Shown: positions 45,651-53,857, numbered from the stretch's first letter. The stretch is 64,000 nucleotides of DNA from Brevibacillus_H sp041920465 (GCA_041920465.1 JBHGXW010000020.1:186001-250000); one strand, 5' to 3'. The notes: generated by a model from the letters alone, not told the origin. A program made the numbers and translations.

Positions 45651-45737
45651 ACCCACCCGGCTATACCTTACGTGGTGTCGCGACGTACAGGATGTACTAG
45701 TGTCGACTATGCAACAGGACGTTGCGCTTTAGTCGAC
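45651..45737. repeat. Intergenic hairpin repeat with AGGA loops, copy 2
   Basis: Starts ACCCACCCGGCTATA like copy 1. It has a GTAC-AGGAT-GTAC hairpin (45685-45697) and GCAAC-AGGAC-GTTGC (45711-45725), the latter enclosed by GTCGACTA and TAGTCGAC. The middle unit of copy 1 is missing (about 30 bases shorter). It lies 3' of the aminopeptidase. Confidence 0.82.
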
Positions 45738-45753
45738 AAGGGGCCCCATAATG

Positions 45754-45788
45754 AGAAAAGAGGACATTCCCAAGGTGTCCTCTTTTTT
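45754..45788. terminator. Bidirectional terminator between aminopeptidase and receptor genes
   Basis: AGAGGACA and TGTCCTCT stem with a T-run at the plus-strand end (TTTTTT) and a short one (TTTT) on the minus side; it ends two convergent genes. Confidence 0.85.
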
Positions 45789-47055
45789 ATCTTCTTGTGC
45801 TTTGGTTGTAATAGTGAGCCGCCTGTTTATAATCCTCTTTGGCATAGTAGGAATCAGCAATTTTCATGAGCAAATCTTTCTCTTCGAAAGAGCGGCTCTG
45901 TTTACGATAACAGTTTAATGATTCCATATACTGTTGAATCGCTTGATCGTATTTACCTGATTGATAGGCGATATCTCCCAAACATTTGTAAGCTTGTCCG
46001 GCAAATTCGCCGAGATTTGGTTCGGAGACAATCTCTTCGCAAACGGCTGCTGCCTGATCGTATTGCTGGCTCAATATCTGAATGTTTGCGATTTCCAGCT
46101 TTGCGTTGATCCATCTGAGATTCAATCCCAATTCCTGATAGCTGGTACAGGCCGATTGCAAGAATTCCAACGCTTTTTCATACTGACCCAAAAAACCGTA
46201 GAGAATTCCCAGGTTAGTCAACGTGCCGGCAACATTTTCGCTTTCATTTATCATTTTGAAATACATCAGCGCTTTTTGATAGCACTCTTCCGCTTCCTGT
46301 AATTTTTGCAGCCTGCGATAGCAGATCCCAAGCGCCATTAGCAGTTGACCATCTTTATAAAGAGTCCCGTTTATGGTGTTGTATTCCCGGGCCATGGCAA
46401 GCAGACGTATGGCAGAGTAGCACTCTCCTATTTTTCCGTGCGCGATCCCTAAGTTCAGCAAAACGGAGATTCTGAGCGTTCCGCCGATGAAATTCTGGAT
46501 CATCAGGTGTAATGCTTCGTGCAAGACATCGATAGCCTCTGTATTTTTTTCCATCTGCAGATAAACATAGCCCAAAGAATCCTGGGAACGGACCAACTCC
46601 TCCACATACATGGTGTTCTTAAATATTTGTATGCTATCGAGAAAGTGGGCGCTAGCCTCTTCCCAATTCTTTTTATGTTCAGATAATTTGCCATTCACCC
46701 ATTTCAGTATTCCGTTATCGTGATCATCATGAACTTCGGCATATCGCGAATACAAGGCGCGGACTATTTTCTCCGCCTGAAAGTACTGCCCCATCTCAAT
46801 ATGGGATACGGCTTGCCTGATTTTGCGTTTGGTTTCTGATTTCATTAAAATCGTGTCTTCAGGCTCTTCAAAAATATCCTGCAGGTCGCAATTCAAGCGT
46901 TCTGCCAGTTGTTTCAGGGTATCATAGGAAGGTTGAACAAGCCCTTTTTCAATTTGGCTGATATACGCTCTTGTCACGATTCCCTCAGACAATTCCTGTT
47001 GAGTTAATCTTGCCGCTTTGCGCAATTCCTTAATCCGTTGGCCAAAAGACCACAT
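45787..47055 (-). CDS. XRE-family regulator with TPR domain (RRNPP-type peptide receptor)
   Basis: A 422-residue two-part protein. Residues 5-60 form an XRE helix-turn-helix (LTQQELSEGIVTRAYISQIE). Residues from about 72 to the end are tetratricopeptide repeats, eight or nine of them, for example GTLTNLGILYGFLGQYEKAL and GDIAYQSGKYDQAIQQYME. This layout is that of the RRNPP receptors (PlcR, NprR, PrgX), which bind short re-imported peptides with the TPR groove. ATG 47055 has AAAGGTG seven bases upstream. A gene for a short exported peptide diverges from it across 95 bases, with a perfect inverted repeat in between. Target genes are not known. Confidence 0.88.
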   Translation of the reverse strand: MWSFGQRIKELRKAARLTQQELSEGIVTRAYISQIEKGLVQPSYDTLKQLAERLNCDLQDIFEEPEDTILMKSETKRKIRQAVSHIEMGQYFQAEKIVRALYSRYAEVHDDHDNGILKWVNGKLSEHKKNWEEASAHFLDSIQIFKNTMYVEELVRSQDSLGYVYLQMEKNTEAIDVLHEALHLMIQNFIGGTLRISVLLNLGIAHGKIGECYSAIRLLAMAREYNTINGTLYKDGQLLMALGICYRRLQKLQEAEECYQKALMYFKMINESENVAGTLTNLGILYGFLGQYEKALEFLQSACTSYQELGLNLRWINAKLEIANIQILSQQYDQAAAVCEEIVSEPNLGEFAGQAYKCLGDIAYQSGKYDQAIQQYMESLNCYRKQSRSFEEKDLLMKIADSYYAKEDYKQAAHYYNQSTRR

Positions 47056-47088
47056 AGAAACACACCTTTCTCTGGTAATCGCAATTTA

Positions 47089-47122
47089 TACATAATATTA
47101 CAAAAACACCATATATTATGTA
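47089..47122. promoter_or_regulatory. Inverted repeat between receptor and peptide genes
   Basis: TACATAATAT (47089-47098) and ATATTATGTA (47113-47122) are perfect complements, 14 bases apart, centred midway between the two genes. A dimeric XRE regulator would fit such a site, allowing control of itself and the peptide gene. Confidence 0.6.
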
Positions 47123-47150
47123 GTGATCAATATTGTAAGGGGTGATGAAC

Positions 47151-47303
47151 GTGAAAAAAACAAAGCTTTTCCTGCTTGGCGGCGCACTATTCCTTGCTTT
47201 GCTCGGCTATTTCGTTAACAGCAACAGCACGAAAACAGAAGCTCGTCCAATTATCGAGGGGGTTGCTGCAGAAGTATGGCCAGTTATTCCTCCCGTTCAT
47301 TAA
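47151..47303 (+). CDS. Small exported peptide precursor, candidate RRNPP signal
   Basis: A 50-residue product not of a known named family. It starts with a basic end (KKTK), a hydrophobic core LFLLGGALFLALLGYF and a polar NSNSTKTEAR region that looks like a Sec signal peptide, then ends EGVAAEVWPVIPPVH. GTG 47151 has AAGGGGTGA five bases upstream; ATG 47145 is in frame but overlaps that site. Size, signal sequence, hydrophobic Pro/Trp C-terminus and position against the XRE-TPR receptor match Phr/PapR/NprX-type precursors, whose last 5-10 residues become the signal. The mature form is not known. Confidence 0.75.
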   Translation: MKKTKLFLLGGALFLALLGYFVNSNSTKTEARPIIEGVAAEVWPVIPPVH

Positions 47304-47374
47304 TTTTCCACCTGTAACACTTATCTTACTATTTTTGCATTTATCCCAAAAGCACTCATTAAAGTTTTTTTGCA

Positions 47375-47430
47375 CAAAAAAACAGGCATCCGCCGGAGTT
47401 CTTGGCTCTGGTGAATGCCTGCTTCTTTTT
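47375..47430. terminator. Bidirectional terminator between peptide gene and purB
   Basis: CAGGCATCCGCCGGAG pairs with GCTCTGGTGAATGCCTG; CTTCTTTTTC follows on the plus strand and TTTTTTTG on the minus. It ends purEKB and the peptide transcript. Confidence 0.85.
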
Positions 47431-47453
47431 CATTTGCTCTAGGGTCGGGCGTT

Positions 47454-48749
47454 TTACAACAAACCAACTCGTTGGAAAATGGTGTCCACGTGCTTGAGAT
47501 GATAACGATAGTCGAAGCAATCGTCTAACTCTTCTTTGGTCAAAAGCGTTTTAACCGTTTCATCTTCGCTGATGATCTCCTTGAAGGAGCGCTGTTCTTC
47601 CCACGCCTGCATGGCTCGTGGTTGAACCGTATCGTATGCTTTTTCGCGGCTTAAGCCCTTGTCGATCAACTTCAGCAGCACTTGCTGCGAATAAATCAAT
47701 CCGAACGTACGGTCCATGTTGCGCTTCATGTTCTCCGGGAAAACGGTCAAGTTCTTCACAATGTTCATGAAACGGCGGAGCATGTAGTTTATCAGCTGTG
47801 TCGCATCCGGCAGAATTACCCGCTCAACAGAAGAGTGAGAGATGTCGCGTTCATGCCAGAGCGGTACGTTTTCGTAAGCAGACAGCATATGTCCGCGAAT
47901 CACGCGAGCCAAGCCGGAGATGTTTTCGCAGCCGATCGGGTTGCGCTTGTGCGGCATCGCAGATGAGCCTTTTTGTCCTTTTGCAAAAGGCTCCTCCACT
48001 TCACGCATTTCGCTCTTTTGCAGCCCGCGGATTTCCGTGGCGAACTTGTCAAGCGAAGTAGCGATCAAGGCAAGTGTTGCCATATAGTCGGCATGACGGT
48101 CGCGTTGCAGCGTTTGCGTGGAAATTGGCGCCGGTTTCAGGCCCAGTTTTTCGCATACGTACGCCTCTACAAACGGGTCGATGTTGGCATAGGTACCAAC
48201 CGCACCGGAAATTTTGCCCACAGCAATGCCCTGTTTGGCAGTCCGGAAGCGTTCCAGATTGCGTTTCATCTCTTCATACCACAAGGCCAGCTTCAGACCG
48301 AAAGTGGTTGGTTCGGCATGAACACCGTGTGTGCGGCCCATCATGACCGTATCTTTATGCTCACGGGCCTTATCGGCAAGAATGTCAATGAAATCTTCCA
48401 AATCTTTTTCAATAATGGCATTGGCTTGCAGCAAGAGATACGAGAGTGCAGTATCTACCACGTCTGTCGAAGTAAGCCCGTAATGAACCCATTTTTTCTC
48501 TTCCCCGAGGGTTTCGGATACAGCGCGGGTGAAGGCAACCACATCGTGGCGGGTTTCTTCTTCAATCTCATAAATTCGCTTAATGTCAAAGCCAGCGTTT
48601 TCGCGCAGTTTCACAACGTCTTCAGCCGGAATGACTCCAAGCTTGGACCATGCTTCACAAGCAAGGATTTCCACTTCCAGCCACGCTTTGAATTTATTTT
48701 CTTCCGTCCAGATTGCCCGCATTTCAGGGCGGGAGTAACGTTCAATCAT
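47454..48749 (-). CDS. purB: Adenylosuccinate lyase PurB
   Basis: Cleaves SAICAR and adenylosuccinate, acting in both IMP and AMP synthesis. The 431-residue product starts MIERYSRPEMRAIWTEENKF, has the catalytic His in GRTHGVHAEPTTFG near residue 141 and the fumarase-superfamily loop GSSAMPHKRNP near 262 with the catalytic Ser. The stop is followed by a strong terminator, so purB ends its unit here instead of leading to purC as in B. subtilis. The gap to purK is three bases. Confidence 0.97.
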   Translation of the reverse strand: MIERYSRPEMRAIWTEENKFKAWLEVEILACEAWSKLGVIPAEDVVKLRENAGFDIKRIYEIEEETRHDVVAFTRAVSETLGEEKKWVHYGLTSTDVVDTALSYLLLQANAIIEKDLEDFIDILADKAREHKDTVMMGRTHGVHAEPTTFGLKLALWYEEMKRNLERFRTAKQGIAVGKISGAVGTYANIDPFVEAYVCEKLGLKPAPISTQTLQRDRHADYMATLALIATSLDKFATEIRGLQKSEMREVEEPFAKGQKGSSAMPHKRNPIGCENISGLARVIRGHMLSAYENVPLWHERDISHSSVERVILPDATQLINYMLRRFMNIVKNLTVFPENMKRNMDRTFGLIYSQQVLLKLIDKGLSREKAYDTVQPRAMQAWEEQRSFKEIISEDETVKTLLTKEELDDCFDYRYHLKHVDTIFQRVGLL

Positions 48750-48752
48750 TGT

Positions 48753-49895
48753 TTATACCTCCACGATTCCATTCCATATTCCCAGTTTCGTAATGATCTC
48801 TAAAGCTTCCTCTGTTGAATCGGCAAGCACGTTGATGTGCCCCATCTTCCGCTTCGCCTGTGATTCTTTCTTGCCGTACAAATGCAGCTTGCACGAAGCC
48901 GGCAGCTTGTCCACCTGGTCCAGCACCTGGTCAAGATGTTCTCCCAAAATATTGACCATTACCACAGGAGTAAGCAGCCTGGTACTGCCCAGCGGCAAAT
49001 TGCACACACAGCGAACCTGCTGTTCAAATTGTGAAGTGACACAAGCATCCATGGTATAGTGGCCGGAATTGTGCGGTCTTGGCGCCAGCTCATTCACATA
49101 CAGCTCGCCCGCTTCCGTCAAAAACATCTCCACCGCAATCAAGCCAACCACTTCCAGCTTTTGTGCGATCTCTTTTGCCATCCGTTCCGCTTCTCTCGTA
49201 AGTTCCGGTGAAATCGGCGCAGGTACGATCGACAGATGCAAAATGTTCTCTGCATGGATGTTTTGGGCCGCCGGAAAAGTGGCTACTTCCCCCGATTGGT
49301 TGCGGGCTGCAATCACCGACAATTCCATCTGGAAGCGAATAAACTTCTCTACAATCAATTCCGCTCCCGATTGGCTCAAGACAGTGAACGCCTCGGCAAT
49401 TTCACCTGCCTCCCGGATCACCCACTGTCCTTTGCCGTCATAACCGCCCGTCGCTGTCTTCATCACGACCGGCAGTCCGAATTCGGCTACAGCTTTCTCC
49501 ACATCTTCCACACTGTTAACCGCTCGAAACGGTGCTACCGGAATCCCCATTTGCGCTATTGCTGTCTTTTCCCTAATGCGATGCTGGGTGATGCGCAGCA
49601 AGCGGCTTCCCTGAGGAACAAACGAGCGGGACTCCAACACTTCCGCCACTTCGGAATCGACATTTTCAAATTCGTACGAAATGACATCGCTAAGTTCCGC
49701 CAGCTGTTGGGCTGCCTCTACGTCATCGAAGCTCGCCACGATCTGCCGGTCAGACACTTGGCCGCTTGGGGAATCAGGGGTAGGGTCCATCGTCACGAAG
49801 CGGTATCCCATCGCCCGGCCGGACAGAGCCATCATTCTGCCAAGCTGTCCGCCTCCCAACAAGCCGATTGTTGCACCAGGTTTGATTACGTTCAT
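48753..49895 (-). CDS. purK: N5-carboxyaminoimidazole ribonucleotide synthase PurK
   Basis: ATP- and bicarbonate-dependent step making N5-CAIR. The 380-residue ATP-grasp protein begins IGLLGGGQLGRMMALSGRAM, has VVMKTATGGYDGKGQWV near residue 140 and the metal segment VNELAPRPHNSGHYTMDA near residue 265. The start overlaps purE by four bases (ATGA), so the two are translationally coupled. Confidence 0.97.
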   Translation of the reverse strand: MNVIKPGATIGLLGGGQLGRMMALSGRAMGYRFVTMDPTPDSPSGQVSDRQIVASFDDVEAAQQLAELSDVISYEFENVDSEVAEVLESRSFVPQGSRLLRITQHRIREKTAIAQMGIPVAPFRAVNSVEDVEKAVAEFGLPVVMKTATGGYDGKGQWVIREAGEIAEAFTVLSQSGAELIVEKFIRFQMELSVIAARNQSGEVATFPAAQNIHAENILHLSIVPAPISPELTREAERMAKEIAQKLEVVGLIAVEMFLTEAGELYVNELAPRPHNSGHYTMDACVTSQFEQQVRCVCNLPLGSTRLLTPVVMVNILGEHLDQVLDQVDKLPASCKLHLYGKKESQAKRKMGHINVLADSTEEALEIITKLGIWNGIVEV

Positions 49896-50380
49896 GGCAG
49901 TTGGCTATCCTCCAGTACGCTTTGGCGAATCGCATCACGTCTAGCCACAAAGCGTGTTTGGATTTCAGGATACTTGATCCCGAGAATTTGGGCAGCCAGA
50001 AGTCCGGCGTTAATCGCGCCCGCCTTGCCAATGGCGACAGTCGCAACCGGAACGCTGCCCGGCATTTGTACGATCGACAACAGCGAATCCAGTCCGTTCA
50101 GATTGGATGATTTGACCGGAACCCCGATGACGGGCAGCTCCGTTTTGGACGCTACCATTCCCGGAAGATGGGCTGCGCCGCCCGCTCCGGCAATAATCAC
50201 TTCCAATCCTCGCTGTTTGGCTGTCTGTGCATATTCAAACATGAAATCAGGTGTACGATGTGCAGATACTACCCGCTTTTCAAAAGGAACTTGCAGCTCC
50301 TCCAAGATAAGACATGCTTCTTTCATGGTTTCCCAGTCCGATGTGCTTCCCATAATCACGCCGACTAAAGGATGATTCAT
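49892..50380 (-). CDS. purE: N5-CAIR mutase PurE
   Basis: Converts N5-CAIR to CAIR. A 162-residue class I PurE: GVIMGSTSDWETMK with the mobile active-site loop, VSAHRTPDFMFEYA and the catalytic His region AGAGGAAHLPGM. ATG 50380 follows GAGGGG; a GTG one codon upstream is equally close and a TTG at 50407 is unlikely. First gene of purEKB. Confidence 0.97.
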   Translation of the reverse strand: MNHPLVGVIMGSTSDWETMKEACLILEELQVPFEKRVVSAHRTPDFMFEYAQTAKQRGLEVIIAGAGGAAHLPGMVASKTELPVIGVPVKSSNLNGLDSLLSIVQMPGSVPVATVAIGKAGAINAGLLAAQILGIKYPEIQTRFVARRDAIRQSVLEDSQLP

Positions 50381-50429
50381 CACTAAGCTGCCCCTCTCTA
50401 TGTTCAACCGTTTCTTTGCTCCAAGGTTC

Positions 50430-50507
50430 AGTTTAGCAAGGATAAAGAATGACTGTCAACTTATTTCCGAACATTAAATAATAGCAAACTTTTTATTATT
50501 CGTGTTT
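50430..50507 (-). promoter_or_regulatory. purE promoter with classic PurBox pair
   Basis: TTGACA (50454-50459) and TAAACT (50430-50435), 18 bases apart on the minus strand. PurBox 1 ATTTCCGAACATTA (50463-50476) and inverted PurBox 2 (50494-50507, core TTCG) lie upstream of the -35; box spacing is 17 bases, core-to-core 31. This is the arrangement of the B. subtilis pur operon. The outer box reaches into the last codon of the upstream peptidase gene. Confidence 0.85.
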
Positions 50508-52071
50508 ATTCCGTTTGGATCAATGGAGTCTTGCTTTTCCCCCGGTTTAACCATTTGAAAGCTGGCTGTTCCTGATCCAGTTTCAATTTGAGCCAATAGT
50601 TAAAGTAAGGGGCCGCGCTCTCGCCGGACACGTGCGTAAAGGCAGCAATCACTTCTTCTCCTGTGGCATTTTGATATTGGTGGGTCGAGTAGTAGTAGCG
50701 CAGCGCCTCATTGACCAATTCTTCCCCCCACGCCTCCCGTAATTTCCACAACATCGTTGATCCCCGGGAATATACTAGGTCGCTGTAGCTTTTCCAGTCA
50801 GGAAATTTATCGACGCTTTGCCATGCGACAATCCCCTTGCTTTCATAGCTGGCGGCGAGGTTTCCACGCGTAACCCGGCGTTTGATGTACTCTTGTGCTG
50901 TCTGTTTATCGTATTGAGATAAAAACGCCATCGTCGCATAATCAGTCAGGCTTTCATCCACCCAGGCTTCCCGAATCTCGTCATTGCCCACCACGCCGTA
51001 GAACCATTGATGCGCCGTTTCATGCGCTACGACTGCATCTGTGTAACCGTCCGGTGATTGAAAATACTTGTCCTGAATGAACACGATGCTTGGGTACTCC
51101 ATCCCGCCAAAAAATCCGCCGGTACGTACAACATCGTATTCCGGATAAGGGTAGTCTCCGAATGAGTTGCTGTAATAGCGAAGCGATTTTTGGGCCACGT
51201 CATGAATCCGCTCTACCGCATCCATGTCATCATCTGCCCGGTACCATGTGTTGACCAATGTCTGTCCCACTTTAGAAGTCAGGGTTCGATAGCTGTCGTC
51301 CATAATGACCGCCGCAAAATCTCTGACATTGACCGCCTGGATGTCATACATCTTCATGCCGCCTGGTCTCGTCTCAGTAATGACTGCCTGACTCTCTAAA
51401 CCCGTCGTCGCTACCTGATAGGTTTTGGGCACGCGGATTTGCACGTCGTAATCGGCAATCTCGCTATAGAAAGGATCACCAATCGGATAGTAGGAATCAA
51501 GCCGCCATCCCGACGTTTCTTTCACGGCAAGAATGGGCAGCCAGTTCCCCAGCCAAATGGCGTGATCATCATAAGAAAGCCTTCCATCGTTTTGCGGGAG
51601 CTGAAGCGTGACCTTCATTTTTATTTGAACCTTGTCTTGAATCGAAACAGGCTTTGGAAACGGCACTTCCAAGATCGTATCGCGAAGTTTGGCCGTTACA
51701 GGCTTGTCTTGCACCAAAATATTATCTACCGTGATACGGCCTGTTGTCCATTTTGCTCCAAGCACGTATCTCCAATTGGGGGTCTCAAGTTCAGGGCGTT
51801 CTTGAAACGCGTTGGGATACAGATGAAAAAACGCCTTCTCGCTGTCCTTTGCGGGGAAATCTACCGATAGCCACCCCGTCACCAAATGAAGGTCAGGATC
51901 AACTTGCAGATTGGCTGAGTATTTGATTGACGAACGAATCGGCTCGACCTGTTTAGCGACCTGTTTAGGCGTCTCCGCTTTCATCGGAAACGGCTTAAGC
52001 GAACACCACACAATGGTTTGAACCAGGAAAAGCGCCATGATCACATTACTTGCGACTCGCCACTTTTTCAT
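50506..52071 (-). CDS. Secreted M1-family metallopeptidase
   Basis: A 521-residue gluzincin. An uncleaved or cleavable N-terminal TM/signal segment (IMALFLVQTIVWCSL) is followed by an extracellular domain. The zinc motif is HETAHQWFYGVVGNDEIREAW near residue 350 (HExxH plus the downstream Glu in VDESL) and the substrate motif is GGMEYPS instead of GAMEN. It could act as an aminopeptidase or endopeptidase outside the cell. It sits between pbuG and purE, where B. subtilis has small yeb genes. The upstream pbuG terminator implies a promoter of its own. Confidence 0.9.
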   Translation of the reverse strand: MKKWRVASNVIMALFLVQTIVWCSLKPFPMKAETPKQVAKQVEPIRSSIKYSANLQVDPDLHLVTGWLSVDFPAKDSEKAFFHLYPNAFQERPELETPNWRYVLGAKWTTGRITVDNILVQDKPVTAKLRDTILEVPFPKPVSIQDKVQIKMKVTLQLPQNDGRLSYDDHAIWLGNWLPILAVKETSGWRLDSYYPIGDPFYSEIADYDVQIRVPKTYQVATTGLESQAVITETRPGGMKMYDIQAVNVRDFAAVIMDDSYRTLTSKVGQTLVNTWYRADDDMDAVERIHDVAQKSLRYYSNSFGDYPYPEYDVVRTGGFFGGMEYPSIVFIQDKYFQSPDGYTDAVVAHETAHQWFYGVVGNDEIREAWVDESLTDYATMAFLSQYDKQTAQEYIKRRVTRGNLAASYESKGIVAWQSVDKFPDWKSYSDLVYSRGSTMLWKLREAWGEELVNEALRYYYSTHQYQNATGEEVIAAFTHVSGESAAPYFNYWLKLKLDQEQPAFKWLNRGKSKTPLIQTE

Positions 52072-52125
52072 CTGCTTTGCCTCCCGTCACCTTATCCCGC
52101 TCATACTACATGATATGTCCAAAGA

Positions 52126-52162
52126 AAAAAGCTAATCCCGGATATTTACGAGATTAGCTTTC
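52126..52162 (-). terminator. Terminator of pbuG
   Basis: AAAGCTAATC and GATTAGCTTT stem, then TTTTTTC on the minus strand, just 3' of the permease. Confidence 0.88.
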
Positions 52163-52177
52163 ATTTTTTCTCAAATT

Positions 52178-53551
52178 CTATTCACGTAACCAGATGAAAT
52201 ATGCCAGGAAGACAAAGAACAGGACATACATAACCGGATGAACTTCTTTTGCCTGGCCTTTAAAAATCTTGGTGATCGGGTAAATGATGAATCCAGCCGC
52301 GATACCGGAAGCGATACTGAAGGTTAACGGCATCATCAATACCGTCAGGAAAGCAGGCAGAGCTTCTTCCATTTTGTCCCATGCAATCTGGGTCATATGG
52401 GAAGCCATCAACACGCCGACAATGACAAGCGCCGGTGCCGTTACGGCAGACGTTACAACCGTAAGAAGCGGGGAGATAAACAGCGCAAGCAAGAACATGA
52501 ACCCTGTCACGACAGAAGCAAATCCGGAACGGCCGCCCGCCGCTACACCTGCTGTAGATTCGATATAGCTGGTAGTTGTAGAGGTACCCAGCACCGCACC
52601 GCAAATACCGGCAATTGCATCAGATGCCAATGCTTGACCGGCACGCGGCAATTTTCCGTCTTTTAAAAGTCCTGCTTGGCTTGCTACACCGATCAGGGTT
52701 CCGGTCGCATCGAAGAAGTCAACGAACAAGAAGGTAAAGATGACAATCAGCATTTTGGCCGAAAACATGGTGTTCGCATCACCAAGATATTGGAACGCTG
52801 CACCAAAAGTTGGAGCCAAGCTTGGCGGAGCAGAGAAAACTTGTTTTGGAAGTTCAACCAGTCCGAAGATCATACCGACTACTGCGGTAATCACCATACC
52901 GATAAAGATGGCTGCATTTACTCGGCGGGACATCAAAATCGCAGTAACAACCAAACCAAACACGGCAAGAAGCGCATTCTTGGCTGCCAGGATTTCTTCC
53001 GGTTTCATTCCTGCATGGAAGCTCAGGTGACCAAGCGAGACGAAGGTAGCCTGGTTGGCAACGATAATTCCAGCGTTTTTCAGGCCGATGAAAGCAATGA
53101 ACAAACCGATACCGGCAGATGTCGCGTATTTCAACCCCTGCGGGATAGAGTTGATGATTGCTTCGCGAACCCCGGTGAGAGATAAAATCAAGAAAACCGA
53201 ACATGAGACAAATACGCCAGCCAAAGCTTGCTGCCAAGGAATCCCCATGGTGAGAACGACAGTAAAGGTAAAGAATGCGTTCAATCCCATACCTGGAGCC
53301 TGAGCGATTGGCAAGCGGCCCAGAATTCCCATTACCAGCGTACCGATTGCTGCGGCCAGAGCAGTTGCCGTAAACACCGCATCGAACGGCGGATAATGTC
53401 CTGTTTTGAGATCAGGCGGTAAATCGGCGCCGCTTAACATAAACGGGTTGACGGCCAAGATGTACGCCATAGCCAAGAATGTAGTAATACCCGCGATGAT
53501 TTCTCTGCGGTAATTCGTGCCCAGCTTGTCGAATTCGAAATACTTCCGCAC
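52178..53551 (-). CDS. pbuG: NCS2-family hypoxanthine/guanine permease (PbuG-like)
   Basis: A 457-residue membrane transporter with about twelve hydrophobic segments, AzgA/PbuG branch of NCS2. Family motifs are NPFMLSGADLP, PGMGLNAFF near residue 85, FVDFFDATGTLIGVASQAG near 275 and TSTTTSYIESTAGVAAGGR near 320, which in AzgA-type proteins form the purine site. GTG 53551 has AGGGGG nine bases upstream. The leader has a guanine riboswitch, and the promoter a PurBox, so it is shut off both by PurR and by guanine. Its place after guaA matches B. subtilis pbuG. Confidence 0.94.
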   Translation of the reverse strand: MRKYFEFDKLGTNYRREIIAGITTFLAMAYILAVNPFMLSGADLPPDLKTGHYPPFDAVFTATALAAAIGTLVMGILGRLPIAQAPGMGLNAFFTFTVVLTMGIPWQQALAGVFVSCSVFLILSLTGVREAIINSIPQGLKYATSAGIGLFIAFIGLKNAGIIVANQATFVSLGHLSFHAGMKPEEILAAKNALLAVFGLVVTAILMSRRVNAAIFIGMVITAVVGMIFGLVELPKQVFSAPPSLAPTFGAAFQYLGDANTMFSAKMLIVIFTFLFVDFFDATGTLIGVASQAGLLKDGKLPRAGQALASDAIAGICGAVLGTSTTTSYIESTAGVAAGGRSGFASVVTGFMFLLALFISPLLTVVTSAVTAPALVIVGVLMASHMTQIAWDKMEEALPAFLTVLMMPLTFSIASGIAAGFIIYPITKIFKGQAKEVHPVMYVLFFVFLAYFIWLRE

Positions 53552-53608
53552 TTGCTAGTTCCCCCTAAATGGTTAATTGTTCTTCATTGTTTTCGTGAGG
53601 CAAAAAAC

Positions 53609-53643
53609 AAAAAGGTCGAGGTTAGTTAAGATAACCTCGACTC
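53609..53643 (-). terminator. Riboswitch-controlled terminator of pbuG
   Basis: GTCGAGGTTA and TAACCTCGAC form a 10-bp stem followed by CTTTTTG on the minus strand, 66 bases after the aptamer and before the ribosome site: the expression platform for termination. Confidence 0.88.
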
Positions 53644-53709
53644 GGATAGGAACGTTCGGAAAAAAGATAAATAACAGGAATAAATTCCTTTTTCTCGTTG
53701 TGTGTTCCG

Positions 53710-53776
53710 TCCGTAGTCAGGTTATTTTCGGTAACCTAGTAGAGACTCCCAAGCCATATTCTTGGGATTATACGAA
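53710..53776 (-). promoter_or_regulatory. Guanine riboswitch aptamer upstream of pbuG
   Basis: The minus-strand RNA has P1 (TTCGTA with TACGGA), the 5' J1/2 sequence TATAAT, the P2 arm CCCAAG/CTTGGG, conserved TCTCTAC in J2/3, P3 AGGTTA/TAACCT and GACTAC in J3/1. The C of GACTA, instead of T, is the base that pairs with guanine, so it is a guanine/hypoxanthine type rather than adenine. Confidence 0.93.
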
Positions 53777-53810
53777 CCTTAACCTTATTCTTCCTTGCAT
53801 CACAACGAGA

Positions 53811-53857
53811 AGTTTAGCAAGAAATTTTTCGACTGTCAACACAAACTCCGAACGTTC
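53811..53857 (-). promoter_or_regulatory. pbuG promoter with PurBox
   Basis: TTGACA (53834-53839) and TAAACT (53811-53816), 17 bases apart. PurBox AAACTCCGAACGTT (53844-53857, core CGAA at 53849) lies upstream of the -35 as at purE; a degenerate second box (core TCCG at 53879) is 30 bases further. It resembles the purE promoter closely, including both hexamers. Confidence 0.78.
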
